Below are positions 37,085-48,718 of a DNA stretch of 64,000 bases, piece after piece. Origin of the DNA: Piper betle (lineage: Eukaryota; Streptophyta; Magnoliopsida; Piperales; Piperaceae); the NCBI GenBank assembly GCA_033002965.1, contig JAURVB010003115.1, positions 108,335 to 172,334 of the forward strand, read 5' to 3'. A program made the position numbers and the translations under genes. The notes below the pieces were generated by a model that saw nothing but the letters and a program-made list of their open reading frames with translations, ran no database searches and was not told the origin of the DNA. Positions within the stretch are counted from its first letter, which is position 1, and each line of letters starts with the position of its first letter.

Positions 37085-40000
37085 ATGTCGGCCACCGAGT
37101 TCGCCATGGCAAGTCTCCTCCTCCTCTGTTCCATCTCTTCTCCTTTATTTGTAAAAGTTTTGTTCTTTCTCCATGTTGGCTTGCGTTGTTCGTGGAAGAA
37201 TTAGGGGTTTGTCATGTTCGCCTCTTTTTACCATTGATGTACTGTCAATTGAGGAAATTATCGTATGATTTTGGTTGAATTTGTGGGTTCATTACCATAC
37301 ATGGGATGTTGGTAGGTACTTTGTTTTTTGATTGTAGATATTGTCAATTGTGGTAATTATCGTTTAATTATGATTGAATTCGTAGATTAATGGCTGTGCC
37401 TGGAAGATTGGTTGTCACTTGTTGTTTTTTTACCTTTAGATACTATCAATTGTGGAAATTATGGTATAATTTTGGTTGAATTCTTTGATTAATGTCTATA
37501 TCGTAGGTACTTGTCGCTGTTTTATTTGTTGGTGCTTTCAATCATGGAAATTATTGAATGAATTTGGTTGAATTTTTTATTAGTGCCTATGCATGGGATG
37601 TTAGTAGATACTTGTTGTTTTTTTGTCTGTAGATATCTTCAATTGTGGAAATTATGGTTTTTTTTATTGAGTTTGTAGATTGATGGCTATGCATGGGATG
37701 TTGGTAGGTACATGTTTTTTTTTCTGTAAATATTGTAAGTTGTGGAAATTATCGTGTATTTTTTGTTGAATTCATGGATTGATGGCCATACATAGGATGT
37801 TGGTAGGTTTTTGTTGCTTTTTTATCTGTAGATATTGTCGATTTTGGAAATTATCATATATTTTTGGCTGAATTTGTGGATTAATGGCTATACATGGGAA
37901 ATTAGTTATCGATTTTTTTAATCTGTAGACACTGTCAGTTGAGTTGTGGAAATTATCATATAATTTTGGTGGAATTTGTAGATTAACGGCTATATAGGAG
38001 GATATTGGTGGTCAGTTATCGTTTTTTTCGTATATATATAATTTTTATTTATTTATTTATTGCATTTTTTATTAAATCTTAGGTTAATTGCTATGCATGA
38101 AATGTTGATAGGAAAAAGACAATCAAAAGTAGCCTCTTTTTTTTATTGCGGATAGTTTTAACTGCTGTTTGGATTGTTATAATGTGATTTTGATTGTCAA
38201 TGGACTGGAATGTACCTTTTATCTACTTCACAGTCTACTTTATATGATGCAAATTCTGTCTAGATTTTGTACTCTAAGGGTATAACTATTTTCATTCCAG
38301 TGGATTGGGATAATTACTTTGGAACAATAACTCGAGCTTGTTTAAGATTCTCACACCTGCAGGTTGAGGAGCTAGCTTCTTTGATCAAAGATAATTTGTC
38401 TAGCAAGCATATAGTTCTTTCAGTGGAAGAAACATTGATTGATTTCCTTAAAAATGATACTAGGTAAGTGAATATTGTTAAACTATGTTATTATTTAGTC
38501 TGCCTTGTAGTCATTTTTTATACTACCATTATCCAGCAGATCTCCAGAGATTTTGGCAAGGGATATAGATGTTTCTTCCATTTTTCAAAATCGATGATTA
38601 TGATTTATGATCTTATTCTTTTCCACTTATTCTTAAATTAGGGAACAGAAAAAGTGAAAAAAGCTTTTGTGATCAGTTGGCCATTTTAACATCGAACTGC
38701 ATTAGTATTTAATTCATTGAATATCTATTTTAAATGTTTTTCATTAGCAGGCCAGATGGAATCTTGGAGCTAGAACCAATGAGTCCGTATCATAGATTGC
38801 TCTTACATCGTCTTGCAGATATCTATGGGTATGATTCTTTGCAATTTGCATTTCGTTGGCATTTTTATGTCTATATTCACAAATTTACATTTTGAACCTT
38901 CGATGCTTTGCTATGTTAAATGATATTACCCTGCCTGGCTATTATTTTCTCTCTGTAAACTGAGATAGATGGCATCTATTTGTGATAGGCTTTCTCATGA
39001 ATCCATTGGCGAGGGAGACTGCCGTCATTTAGTTTTGGAGCGTTGCCCAGAATCATCTATGTAAAGCACTTCCTTGATATTTTAAGTTAGAAGTTGTTTA
39101 CACTCCACTTGCTGTTTTTCATTTGTGAGTCATTAGCATCTGCTTCTTCCTTCAGGCACTCATGGTATGTGCGTGTGGTTCAATCATGAGCCCCAAGTTT
39201 TAACTTTTGGCTTTCTGTGGTTTTCAATTTTTACAATCATCTAATCTCCTGGATTACTAATGCCAGCCAGGATAAAGGAGGATGCTTTGTATAAAAAAGC
39301 ATTTATCTTAAAATTTGTCATTTCTTATCATTCAAATATCTATTGTTTTCTAGGTATATTCAGACCTTGATCCTGGACAATGCCTATCCTCAAATTCACA
39401 CTTTTCTTAAAAAAAAAAGATTATAAAGTATTTTTTGATTGTAACTTCCCCATTTATGTATTTTTTTCTGCACATAAATATAAACAGTGTAACTCTTGGT
39501 GTCCAAATAGACAAACCTAACAACTAAATTTATATCTTATGGCGTCAAATCTTTTGTGGATGTGAATTTTTTGAATATACGTTTTGTCTTGTTTGGTTTT
39601 GCTTATCTTAATGCAAAACAAGTTTTCATAAATTAGGAATAAATCACTAATTAACACAGTAAGATGCTTTATTTAGTATCATAATTAATAGCTCGAGATT
39701 TCAATATTGTGGTAAACAATTTCTGATTTATTTTAAATTCCCCTCCTAAATTACTCTGACTTCACACTGTTCCCATCAGATCCATTTGTAAATCTGCTAT
39801 TAAGTTCATATGTACATTGTTGTAATCGATACCTGCAAGTATGAGTTTTATTTAATTCAAAACTGCTTGTTATCATCCTTGTCTATATCTCATCAAACAT
39901 TTGATTTTTCTCTTTTTAACTGGTATTTGTGCTGCAGACCATCTGTTTTAGTAAGTGATATTGTGTGGCAATATGATCAAGATGTATCTCCAGTCGCATC

Positions 40001-40477
40001 CAACCAATTGTTTAGAAGAAATGAAGGTTTACCTGGTATTTTTCATTGGTTGTGAGTGTTCATTTAAGGAGTTTTGTTCAAGATTCCCTTGATCTTCCTT
40101 GATGGCTGTTGGGGCTATATGGGAATGATAACTGTGGATAAAAAGCGGGAAGTTTTTGTCCGATTTTATTGTTGTAATTGATTATCTAATAAATTCATTT
40201 CATTATATTAGATTGCCGAATGGAGACTACCTTATCACCTACAATACCGTTGGAGATAAGGGAAGCTGCTTATATGGCTGCCCGCGAACGCATATTTTCT
40301 ATGAATGATGGAGAGGCAAAAGAAACCTCCACACCAAAGCAGAGGAATGTCCCAGTGGTTGCAAGGCGGATGATTGCTCATGCCCTTGGCCAAAAGATTT
40401 TTCTGCTCCTCAGAATCAACTTCCTACCACTTGTGAATGTGGGGAAGATTCTGTGCAAGTTGGAAAGACCAAAGTAG
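37085..40477 (+). CDS. R3H-domain single-stranded nucleic-acid-binding protein
   Basis: Six-exon gene like Arabidopsis At2g40960/At3g56680 proteins. Exons: 37085-37108, 38363-38463, 38751-38828, 38989-39060, 39938-40026 and 40212-40477. Exon 1 encodes only MSATEFAM and must use a GC donor (GCAAGT at 109-110) to join in frame to VEELASLIKDNLSSKHIVLS. The R3H domain follows: PDGILELEPMSPYHRLLLHR with the Arg-x3-His motif (RLLLH), ADIYGLSHESIGEGDCRHLV and LERCPESS. Next are VLVSDIVWQYDQ and EIREAAYMAARERIFSMNDG, with the SUZ-like RNVPVVARRMIAHALG. After that the frame runs 25 odd residues to a stop at 40477, while the next frame stays open to 40812 and holds KRMFAHALGLPKDG. The last exon therefore seems to carry a frame break; the protein may be truncated. 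Confidence 0.85.
37200..38030. repeat. ~99-bp intronic minisatellite, about eight units
   Basis: Inside intron 1 of the R3H gene a diverged unit recurs with phrases GTAGATATTGTCAATTGTGG, AAATTATCGTATAATTTTGG, TTGAATTTGTGGATTAATGG and GGATGTTGGTAGGTACTTG. The TCAATT-type anchor falls at about 37244, 37343, 37445, 37537, 37638, 37735, 37837 and 37934, a spacing of 92-102 bp. Confidence 0.85.
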
Positions 40478-40812
40478 AAAACAACGTTGAGGTGGATGTT
40501 TTGGACGCTACTATTTTGTCTAGAAAACAGTCTAGTACGCATAAGAAGAAGACCGCTAGGAAACCTCAAAGCAAAAATGTGGTTGGTGATGTTGTCAATA
40601 TGGAAAAGAAGGTCGCTAACATAGTGCTTGGCAATGGAAAGGCCGGTCAGACTGGAGGGTCTAAAGTAGAAGTGGGAAGTGATAGTTATAAAGTAGAACA
40701 TTTGGGGGCTGCAAAAAGAATGTTTGCTCATGCGTTGGGCCTACCTAAAGACGGTAACAGTCTTCTGGCTAAACACAGTGATGCATGCAGGCAGGTGGGC
40801 TTGAAGAGTTGA
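40478..40812 (+). pseudogene. Out-of-frame continuation of the R3H C-terminus
   Basis: From about 40400 to the stop at 40810-40812 the third frame is open for over 130 codons and encodes PKDFSAPQNQLPTTCECGED, then a Lys/Val-rich linker and AAKRMFAHALGLPKDGNSLL. It repeats the RMxAHALG motif that sits just before the frame break in the preceding exon segment, and PKDFS matches LPKDG after the second copy. This looks like the original C-terminus, now cut off by a net frame change at about 40391-40396, or an assembly error. Confidence 0.65.
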
Positions 40813-41595
40813 ATATCGGAGCAAGTTTTCTGCTGCCGAACTTTGAAATGCAGCAATCTGCTTCTGGCTCAAACCACGCTTGTCTTAAGATAATAATCCA
40901 CATCTCGGCATGTTCCTTGGCCATTGTTCTCTATCAGCTTAAAATTTTCATGGTTTATGTCTATAAAAGCTTATACCAGGACTCAAAACTGTTGAAGTGT
41001 GAAGATGCCGGCAAATGAGTTGGGATAAAGATTTTATCTGGATGAAATTCTTAGGATACCCGATCGCATGCGAAGCCGGAATGTGTGCTGTTGGTGTTTT
41101 ACTTGAAGCTTCACCTTGTTCAGAGCTTGTTAATTTAATTACTTGCGTCATTTGACATGGACACGTGTAATAGGTCCTTCTGCTACAATAACTCTATATA
41201 TTTGACTGTTTGTAAGAGATAATTGAGCTGCATGAGGTGTTCTTTCATGTATTACGTAATCAGTCGGAGGCGTTTGTTGGCCTCGGGACATTATATCATC
41301 TTGTTACTTCTATTAGTGAATTTTATGAACAGTTATCTAAGTTTCTTAGAAAGCATGGATCCTTATTTACCTTATTTCTTTGTGGTCGCATTTTCTCCGA
41401 CAATTCTACTTCAATATTAAGACGAAAGGAAGTGGGGATGTGTCATTTTGGTATGCTATTGCTATTTATTGCTTAAATCCATGCAGGTGTTGTTAGTCCT
41501 TACTGCACAGAAGGGCTTTAACATTTTTAATAACAGAATAATTAGTATCATTAGCTCTAATGTGAATCCTTAGATTAAAATGATGATTAGATAAT
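40813..41595. other. R3H 3' flank
   Basis: Probable 3' untranslated region and downstream flank of the R3H gene. The overlapping plus frames 41223-41476 have no domain. Nothing else recognised. Confidence 0.5.
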
Positions 41596-42011
41596 GAAGG
41601 TAGTGTTGTCTAAGCAAAAAAAAGCCATGTGATCTACATCAATGGTTAAATTTGATTGTTGTTGATATTTTCATATCAATTGTTATTTATATTAAGATAT
41701 CTCTAAGCATGATTATTACAAACTAATGATCTTAGTAGTATCTTTAAAATTAATTAGCCAAATTAAAAATCTTATACACATCCTGACTAATATATTGGAC
41801 TTTAGTCCAAATATACATCACGAAGGTAGTGTTGTCTAAGCAAAAAAGCCATGTGATCTACATGAATGGTTAAATTTGATTGTTGATATTTTCATATCAA
41901 TTGTTATTTATATTAAGATATCTCTAAGCATGATTATTACAAACTAATGATCTTAGCCAAATTATAAATCTTATACACATCTTGACTAATATATTGGATC
42001 TTAGTCCAAAT
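41596..42011. repeat. ~200-bp tandem direct duplication
   Basis: Copy 1 (41596-41811) and copy 2 (41822-42011) both start GAAGGTAGTGTTGTCTAAGC and share TTAAATTTGATTGTTG, AGATATCTCTAAGCATGATT and CTAATATATTGGA. Copy 2 lacks about 20 bp (TAGTATCTTTAAAATTAAT) present in copy 1. A third, more diverged match lies at about 43660-43780 (CCAAATTAAAAATCTTA). Confidence 0.8.
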
Positions 42012-43830
42012 AGGTATTGAATGTAAAACTATTTTAATTCTTTTGAAAGATCTTACAGTCCACTTATCTTAAGGAAATTTCATCCTTCAAATTTATTTCT
42101 CTTAATATACTACATCATCATTCATTTAACACGGTCCTTAATTTGATTTGAGAGATATTATATTCCAGCCATGATGTAGAAATTATGACACATGTATGTG
42201 CCGAATCAATTAATAAAAATAATAAGAAAGTATCATCCCACGAGGAATTAGTAGTAGAATTTCTTGATTACTAAAACTATTTTAATTAATTATACTTAAA
42301 TGAAAGTAAATTCAAAGATTTTTAATTTCACCTAATGCTCTATATGATTAAAATTATAACTTTTACTTATGAATTGTACATTTTAATTATTAACCACAGG
42401 AATTAATTATTCATAATAATCTCTCAATTCAACATAAACTTATCACTCACACCCGATTTCTATATCTTTATGAAATTGTGTATGCATAATGATACTTTAA
42501 GTTTTGCCCTTAACAATTACTCAAGACAGTGAATTACCCAAAACAGATAAATAAAGACTATTTTATTCAATAATAAATTTTATTTTTTTATCTTTAGATA
42601 AAATCAAAGTTTTAGATCTAACAATAAGTGGTTAGTCTAATAATAGCATTAAGAATAAAATAAAATAGATGATCCAACATCACAATCACATAGATAAAAA
42701 TTAATAACCTTTATTAATCAATACACCAGATGTCATTGAAAATTCTAGAAAAGAATTTATTCCATAATATATTCAATTAAACTCAAGATAAATATGTGTG
42801 ATATGAAAGACATTATTTAATTACAAAGGAAATTAAATCAAAATAAGAAAAACTCTTTTTTAAGAGAGCGTTTTCTTCTTCTGATCTAACTTCTTCATTA
42901 TTCCTTCTCGTATTCTGGGTTATCGCTCAGCTGTGCACTGTTGTTCCTCTTTTTTCATAAAAACCCTAATCAAGTTTATAACTGATCCATAAAATCCCAA
43001 AATGCTGAAAAGCTGTTTTCCGCTATCGGCGCTCAAGCGTTCTAAATCCCGACGCTCGAGTGCTCTAAATCCAAACGCTCAAGCATTATGCTCTTGGCTA
43101 TAAAATTTCCTTAACTGAAAGGCCGACGCATAAGCATTCTGCTCTCAGCGTTATGCTCTCGGCTATAAAATTTCCTTAACTGAAAGGCCAACGCTTGAGC
43201 ACTTTGCTCTCGGCGCTATGCTCTTAGCTATAAAATTTCCTTAACCAGAAGGTCAACGCTCGAGCGCTCAGCTCTCGGTTACAGTTTCCAAGTTACGCTT
43301 TCTGGTCCAATTTTGCCTCGAATTCATTTTGGATTGTCTTCTAACTCTTATATCTTGTTATAACAACATTAATTAGTATTTTTTATACCAAAATCATAAT
43401 AATTTCTTGCATTATTAATAATATCTAATAAAATTTTAAACTAATAAAATAAAAATAAAAATCACCTGAAACATGACAAAACTCAATATAAAATACAATG
43501 AATAATAACTCTTTTAAAGAGTTATCAACCCACCTTAAAGAAATTTCATCGAATTTCTTGCTCTTAAGATACCATACTATAGTCCTTCCGACATGCTCCC
43601 TAATTGTCTCAATTAATACAAATTGATAGAGTTAATCATTTCTTAAAAACTAAAAAGTAATTAACCAAATTAAAAATCTTAAGCATATTCTCAATAATAT
43701 ATAAGAACTTACTCCAATAAGGTATTAAAAGTGGAATTAACTTAATTCTTTTAGAAAATATTATATTTTATAATCTTGTCTTACTCTGATTAAGTTAATT
43801 GTGCAATTATCTATCTTTTCATACATTCGG
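42012..43830 (-). mobile_element. Degenerate LTR-retrotransposon-like region
   Basis: No coding frame survives. Two places carry CCTTAA(A/G)GAAATTTCATC-type sequence (about 42058-42090 and 43530-43560). Read on the minus strand this is GATGAAATTTC(T/C)TTAAGG, the kind of sequence found where Ty3/gypsy pol ends and the polypurine tract begins in plant chromovirus-like elements. Between them lies AT-rich DNA with a GCTCGAGCG-type tandem array (43020-43275). I infer remains of one or more LTRs on the minus strand; this is from memory of such junctions, not a search. Confidence 0.4.
43020..43275. repeat. Tandem array of ~60-70-bp units with GCTC(A/G)AGCG motifs
   Basis: Three imperfect units share GGCTATAAAATTTCCTTAAC, TGAAAGGCC(G/A)ACGC and TGCTCTCGGC, preceded by shorter GACGCTCGAGTGCTCTAAAT phrases. 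CGCTCGAGCGCT is palindromic. GC-richer than its surroundings. Confidence 0.8.
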
Positions 43831-44767
43831 GTCTTACAATCTATTTGTTAAAGAATTTTTGATTCATTTGTTATGTTGATCTTGGAATTAACAATAAGTT
43901 TTTGTTAATCGTGTGGCCACAGAGCAAAACAATTCATCATTCTATAGTGTAGTGTAGATTTCTCCACCAGTAAAATAATATGCTTGTTGCAAGCCTCAAA
44001 CCAGTCAGAGTATGCATGGTTTTAACACAAAATCTTTAAAAGAAAAAAGAAAAAAGGGGAAAGAATTAATCACATTTACATGAACCAATCTAGAGGGGAA
44101 ATGCTCAATAATGATCCGGCCGGCAAATTGTTGATAATAATAATAAATGACAAATATAAAACCCAGTCGAGCAAATAATAATGCAACAATCAGTCCTAAA
44201 TGCAGCATCTTCTTCATATTTTTTCTTCCACAAAACGTGATGAAATCATAGCTCAAACAGGTCAAAATACTAAAACGTCAACCCATAGGTGAATATTCAA
44301 CCCTGCAAAAATAATCCAGCACAGTTTGGGAAAACATACGACATGAGAAAAGCATTGTGCCGGGTTAAAGCTTGATAAGGGACAAGCCCCACAAACACTC
44401 TTGCAAAGTTGCAACCATACAATTACCAAACTCAGTATACCATGCCCATGCCTATCACTAACAAATTGCACAAGTCACAGAACATCACCAACAAGCACAA
44501 ATATGTGAATCTTTTGGTAAGACATGACAGTTCCTTCACAAGCAAAGCTAAAAACACTAGGATTGTTTCAATTCATTTTAAAGAGTTTTTCCTATGTTTT
44601 TATTATGTGTTGTAAATAAGGATTTCGCCAAGTTGAAAGACCGATTGTAGCTCCTAGAACAGCTTGATGAAACTCCAATGTATGAAGTGGAAGATTGCTG
44701 CTGGTGGTCCTGAACAGAAAAACTCGCCCCCGGACATCCTAATTCAAAAGAAGAGCTACAAACTAAT
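43831..44767. other. ABI3 3' flank
   Basis: Downstream region of the minus-strand ABI3 gene. The minus frame 44005-44265 contains a hydrophobic stretch but no family likeness, and the other short frames look random. Confidence 0.5.
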
Positions 44768-47157
44768 TCATCCGGTGGCGGTCGTCAAGGCCGGCGTCGA
44801 GGTATCCTCTCCTCCGGCCGAGTTCATGTCAAGTTGTTTCTGGGTCTTGGTCGGATTTCTACCATCTGGTTTCAGCTCCGACTTCCGAACTTTTACCCCT
44901 CGAATCATCTGCATTGACACACAATTCACACATCATTGTTGCTCGCTAACATGAAACTAATACACATGCAAACATGTACAAGTATGCATATATATAACAA
45001 TGCTGGGTAAGGCTTTTACAAATTTGCCGTTGTTCACATCCGAAAACAAGACGATAAAGTCGCCCTCTTGCAACCCATTGGACCGCACAAAATCGCCTAC
45101 ACATATTCACCGTCAACATTACAATTTACTACCATCAAAACAAAAACTTGATGAAATACCAATATTACATGATTAACACAGGAAATGCAAACCTGTGTTC
45201 TCCAAGAGGTACATTCTGCTCTTGTTGTTAGGCCAATATCTGCAACAAATCAATCACAAACAGCATCAATACATCGATTCACATGAAATGTATAGTACTA
45301 CATATGAAGTTATTAGAACTTAGAAAGTGAAACTGCATGGGAATTGAAGAGACCTGTAACGCATGTTCCAAATCCGAGAAGTGCCGATGTCCTCCATCTG
45401 GATGGGGATGCCATCCCTCGCGTCCAACAACGGCAAGTGGGTCTCTGCCTCTCTCTGCAACACAACCATTTTCATCACCAATCAATTCCAGATCCACAAG
45501 TTTACTTTAGTCATATAGATTATCAGATCATAGATTAATATGTTTGCCCACCTTTGGCAGCACAATTCGGCCGAGGTTGCCCACATCGCTTTGCTTCAAC
45601 ACTTTTTGAAGAAGAAACTGCAAGTTCTTGTTATTCTGATCTGCCTTCCACCCCCGCATGCAACCCTTAAAATCAATATAACACCACCAACAATGCAGTT
45701 TTATTTGTGTTTGATGAGCTAGATACACTTAGACGCGATTCAGATCTACCATCACTACCCACCTGCCGTGATCTGTCCAAGGGAGATTGGCGCGGCTGGG
45801 AGGCAACCGGCGAGTCTGCACGCATGCCAGCTCTGGCGCCTGCGTCCGAAGTGGGACTGCTAGCGGAGATGTAGGAGGTAGACGGGTATCCGCCAACCCA
45901 TGTATTATTGTTCGAGGTGCACTTCGGCTCGCCGGCTATCCTCGGGCTGTGCTGGGTCTCGCGGTGGTGGTGATGGCTGTGGTGGGTGAAGATCCGCCGT
46001 TGCCTCGCCATCCTCTTCTTCCTCGCCTCCTTCGTCGCCGACGGGCCTAGCCGCACGAACCTCTCGCCAAGTAACCCCCAACCGGCGCCCGCCCCGCCGG
46101 AAAACCCCATGCATGGAGCTAGAGAAGGGTCGGAGTAGCTGCTGTTTCCATACGCCGGCGAGCTATACGCCGGCGACGACGACGACCAACTCATGTTGTT
46201 GGGATCAATCATGGCAACGTTGTTGTTATAGTCGGTGCAGAAACCTCCACCTCCATTAACAACCATTCCTTGCCCGCCTCCCCCGTATCCGCCCATCGCC
46301 GAAGCATACCCGGGTCGGCTGGCGTCGGAGAAGCCGTGATAGTGCTGGTTGCCGTTCGACCATACGTCGGTTGAAGCATCGAAGGTGGGGAAGGAGAGGA
46401 GGTGATTTGGTTGGGATGATTGGTAGCAGCCATAGCCGTTGTGCTTTTTCTGCAAGTGGTAATCCTGGACCCATGTTAGGATGAGCTTGAGCAGCTTCTT
46501 CGAACCTTCTCGACCTCCGCCGAGCCTCTTCACGGCGGACTCGATGGTCGATCTCTTGAGCTTGATGCTCATCAAGTCCTCCGGCGATATCAGCTCCCTG
46601 TTCGACTTGAGCCACTCGAAGAACACCATGGCCAGGTCCTCCGACGGCTTCTCGGCGTCTTCCACCGATCCGCCGCCGCCTCCTGGCATCACCGTGTAAC
46701 CTCCATCGGCGGGAGCGCAGTTGTAGGCGGCGTCGCCGTCGTCGCCGGGGAAGAGAGAGTCGGGATCCCACATGTCGGTGTCGTCAAGTATCGCCATGCC
46801 GCCGAGCTCCCCCAACACGTCCATGTCCACCACCTCCTCCTCCACCACCTCTTCCAACGCCGGTCCCGGTGCCACCTCCATGTTCTCGCAGCCGACGCCG
46901 CCTTCCTCGACGTTGGCCTTCACCACGGCCCAGGACGACGACCCGGACGAGGAGGAAATGGAGCAGGCCGGCAGCGACGCTGAAGAGGACGACGAAATAC
47001 ACGTGAACTCGGGCAGCGCCGGGAAGTCGTTGGAGCAAAACATAGAAGACTGGTCGTCGCCGGCCACTGCACCACCGCCATCCTCATCCCCTTGGCATCC
47101 ACTCACCCCCACCTCCCCATGCAAAGCATCCACGGCTTTCGTCTCCCCCATCACCAT
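44768..47157 (-). CDS. ABI3: B3 transcription factor VP1/ABI3
   Basis: Master regulator of seed maturation, dormancy and ABA response, acting in the nucleus by binding RY (CATGCA) elements. Six exons: 47157-45763, 45665-45552, 45454-45354, 45239-45193, 45096-45020 and 44908-44768; the 625-codon frame gives 624 residues. All four family regions are present. An acidic N-terminal A1 domain has [21 protein letters not shown]1 has [40 protein letters not shown] and [15 protein letters not shown]2 is [21 protein letters not shown]3, from exon 2 on, has [67 protein letters not shown] and MIRGVKVR. The short tail ends ALTTATG. Start at 47157; another in-frame Met lies two codons on. The hinge GCMRGWK before B3 resembles monocot VP1. 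Intact. Confidence 0.96.
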
Positions 47158-48718
47158 ATCTCCCTTCTTATACACACACAACAAGCAAAACACAAACTCT
47201 TCCCTTTGAACAATAATAATCACAACCCCTTCCAAAACTCTTCAAGTGTTATAACTTATAAACGTCAATATCAAAGTCGCCATCACAGTATCACTCACAA
47301 CAAAAACAAACCCAACAAAACATATAACACCTGACCAAGAGCTGTATATATGCTAGTGATCGAGGAGATTTCAGAGAGTGCACACAAGAAAGAGTGTGAG
47401 AGAGCAAGAGGGCAAAGTACTCAATCACGTATGGAATGGATGGAGAGGAGGAGGAGGAATTCAGTTGAAGAAGAAACAAAAGGAATTCCTACACGTTCCT
47501 TCGGTTCCTCCTCTTCTCACTCATCATCTCTTCTTCCTCTCAAATCTCCCCCTCGGATAAGTTCAAAACCGCCTCTACTAAAAACAAGGCCCTCTTTTAG
47601 ACCCAATTCTCTTCCTAACCTCGCATTACTTTATATAAGTATCATCAGGCTATAAGCAAATCTCGTATTAATATTGGGCATGACCCAGGTGACAAAAAAA
47701 TATGTTTGTAAGTATGTTCTGCACGGGGTTATGGGGAATTGGAAGGGCTGATTATGATGGGGGATTAAGAATTTGATGAGGGGTTAATGTTGGTGGTTAG
47801 GGAGATGAGAGGGAGATAAGGGAGAGAGGTTTGTTGCGGAGGTAAATGGAGACAACCGAATAATAAATAAAATGGGCTTCATACTGGCAACGCCTTGTCC
47901 CCATTAGTGGGCTGAACGGCGGCCTTGCAACGTGTCCACCTCTCATACGTCACGCTTTCCCATTTTTTACCTACCCTTCGCGGGTCTCGGGTAAGACCCG
48001 TTTATCGGCCCAATAACATCTTGGGTGGGCACAAAAGGGTATTTGACTTTCCACTTTTATTATTTTTTTTCATCTTTTACTTTTATAGAGTGTATGGATG
48101 GAGGTGATGTAGTGTTAACTTAATAAGTCGTTCGATATTTGGTTTAATTTCATTTGAATAAGTATTTGCCTCTCATCAACCGAGGATGAGTATAGATAGG
48201 CCTTTATTCAATTTGATTTAGTTTGAAGTTTGATAATTTTAAATTAGATATAATAGCTTATATACCGTTATATAATTATTTATGTAAAATATTTAAAAAT
48301 AATAAAATAATCATGATGAGAGTTTTATGTAATAATATAGGATTTTGGGTGAGCATTAAAGATTATTTGACTTTCCACCCTTTCTTTGACTTTTTTGGGG
48401 TTTTGGATCGAGGTTTTTTTTGTAGCCGGACTGGTTGGACCCGTCGGGTCCGGGTTGTTTTGGGACTATAAGAGAGGAGCTGGCTGACAGGTGTTGGAAA
48501 GAGGGGTGAAGGGTGTGTAGGTTGGTTGTAGAGAGGAGCCAATTTGCTGATGACATTGCCTTTGAAGAAACATGACCCAGCTTTTCTGGGGAGAATAACT
48601 CTTGAGCTTCTCTTTCATCACAAAATTATATACGTTGGGTTATGGATTTACATTGTGATGCAGATTTATCAAAGTAGTGTAGTTTAATATATATGTGTAT
48701 ATATATATATAGGTAAAG
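47158..48718. other. ABI3 leader, promoter and upstream spacer
   Basis: About 480 bp upstream of the ABI3 start holds CT/GA-rich sequence (a leader-like region on the minus strand) up to a TATA-like site near 47629-47638. Beyond it the spacer is AT-rich with no supported gene; frames at 47350-47655, 47925-48107 and 48223-48471 look random. Confidence 0.55.
47629..47638 (-). promoter_or_regulatory. Candidate TATA box of ABI3
   Basis: Minus-strand ACTTATATAAAG lies about 475 bp upstream of the ABI3 start codon, and the interval between is CT-rich on the minus strand, like a long 5' leader. Position and sequence fit a TATA box, but no transcript data were seen. Confidence 0.4.

Noticed and set aside
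44005..44265. Hydrophobic minus-strand frame with MKKMLHLGLIVALLFARLG
   Set aside because: Looks membrane-like at first, but it lies in AT-rich DNA where T-rich codons give Phe/Leu/Ile by chance; no homology recognised.
46256..47209. Several long overlapping frames across ABI3 exon 1
   Set aside because: Shadows of the GC-rich ABI3 coding frame.
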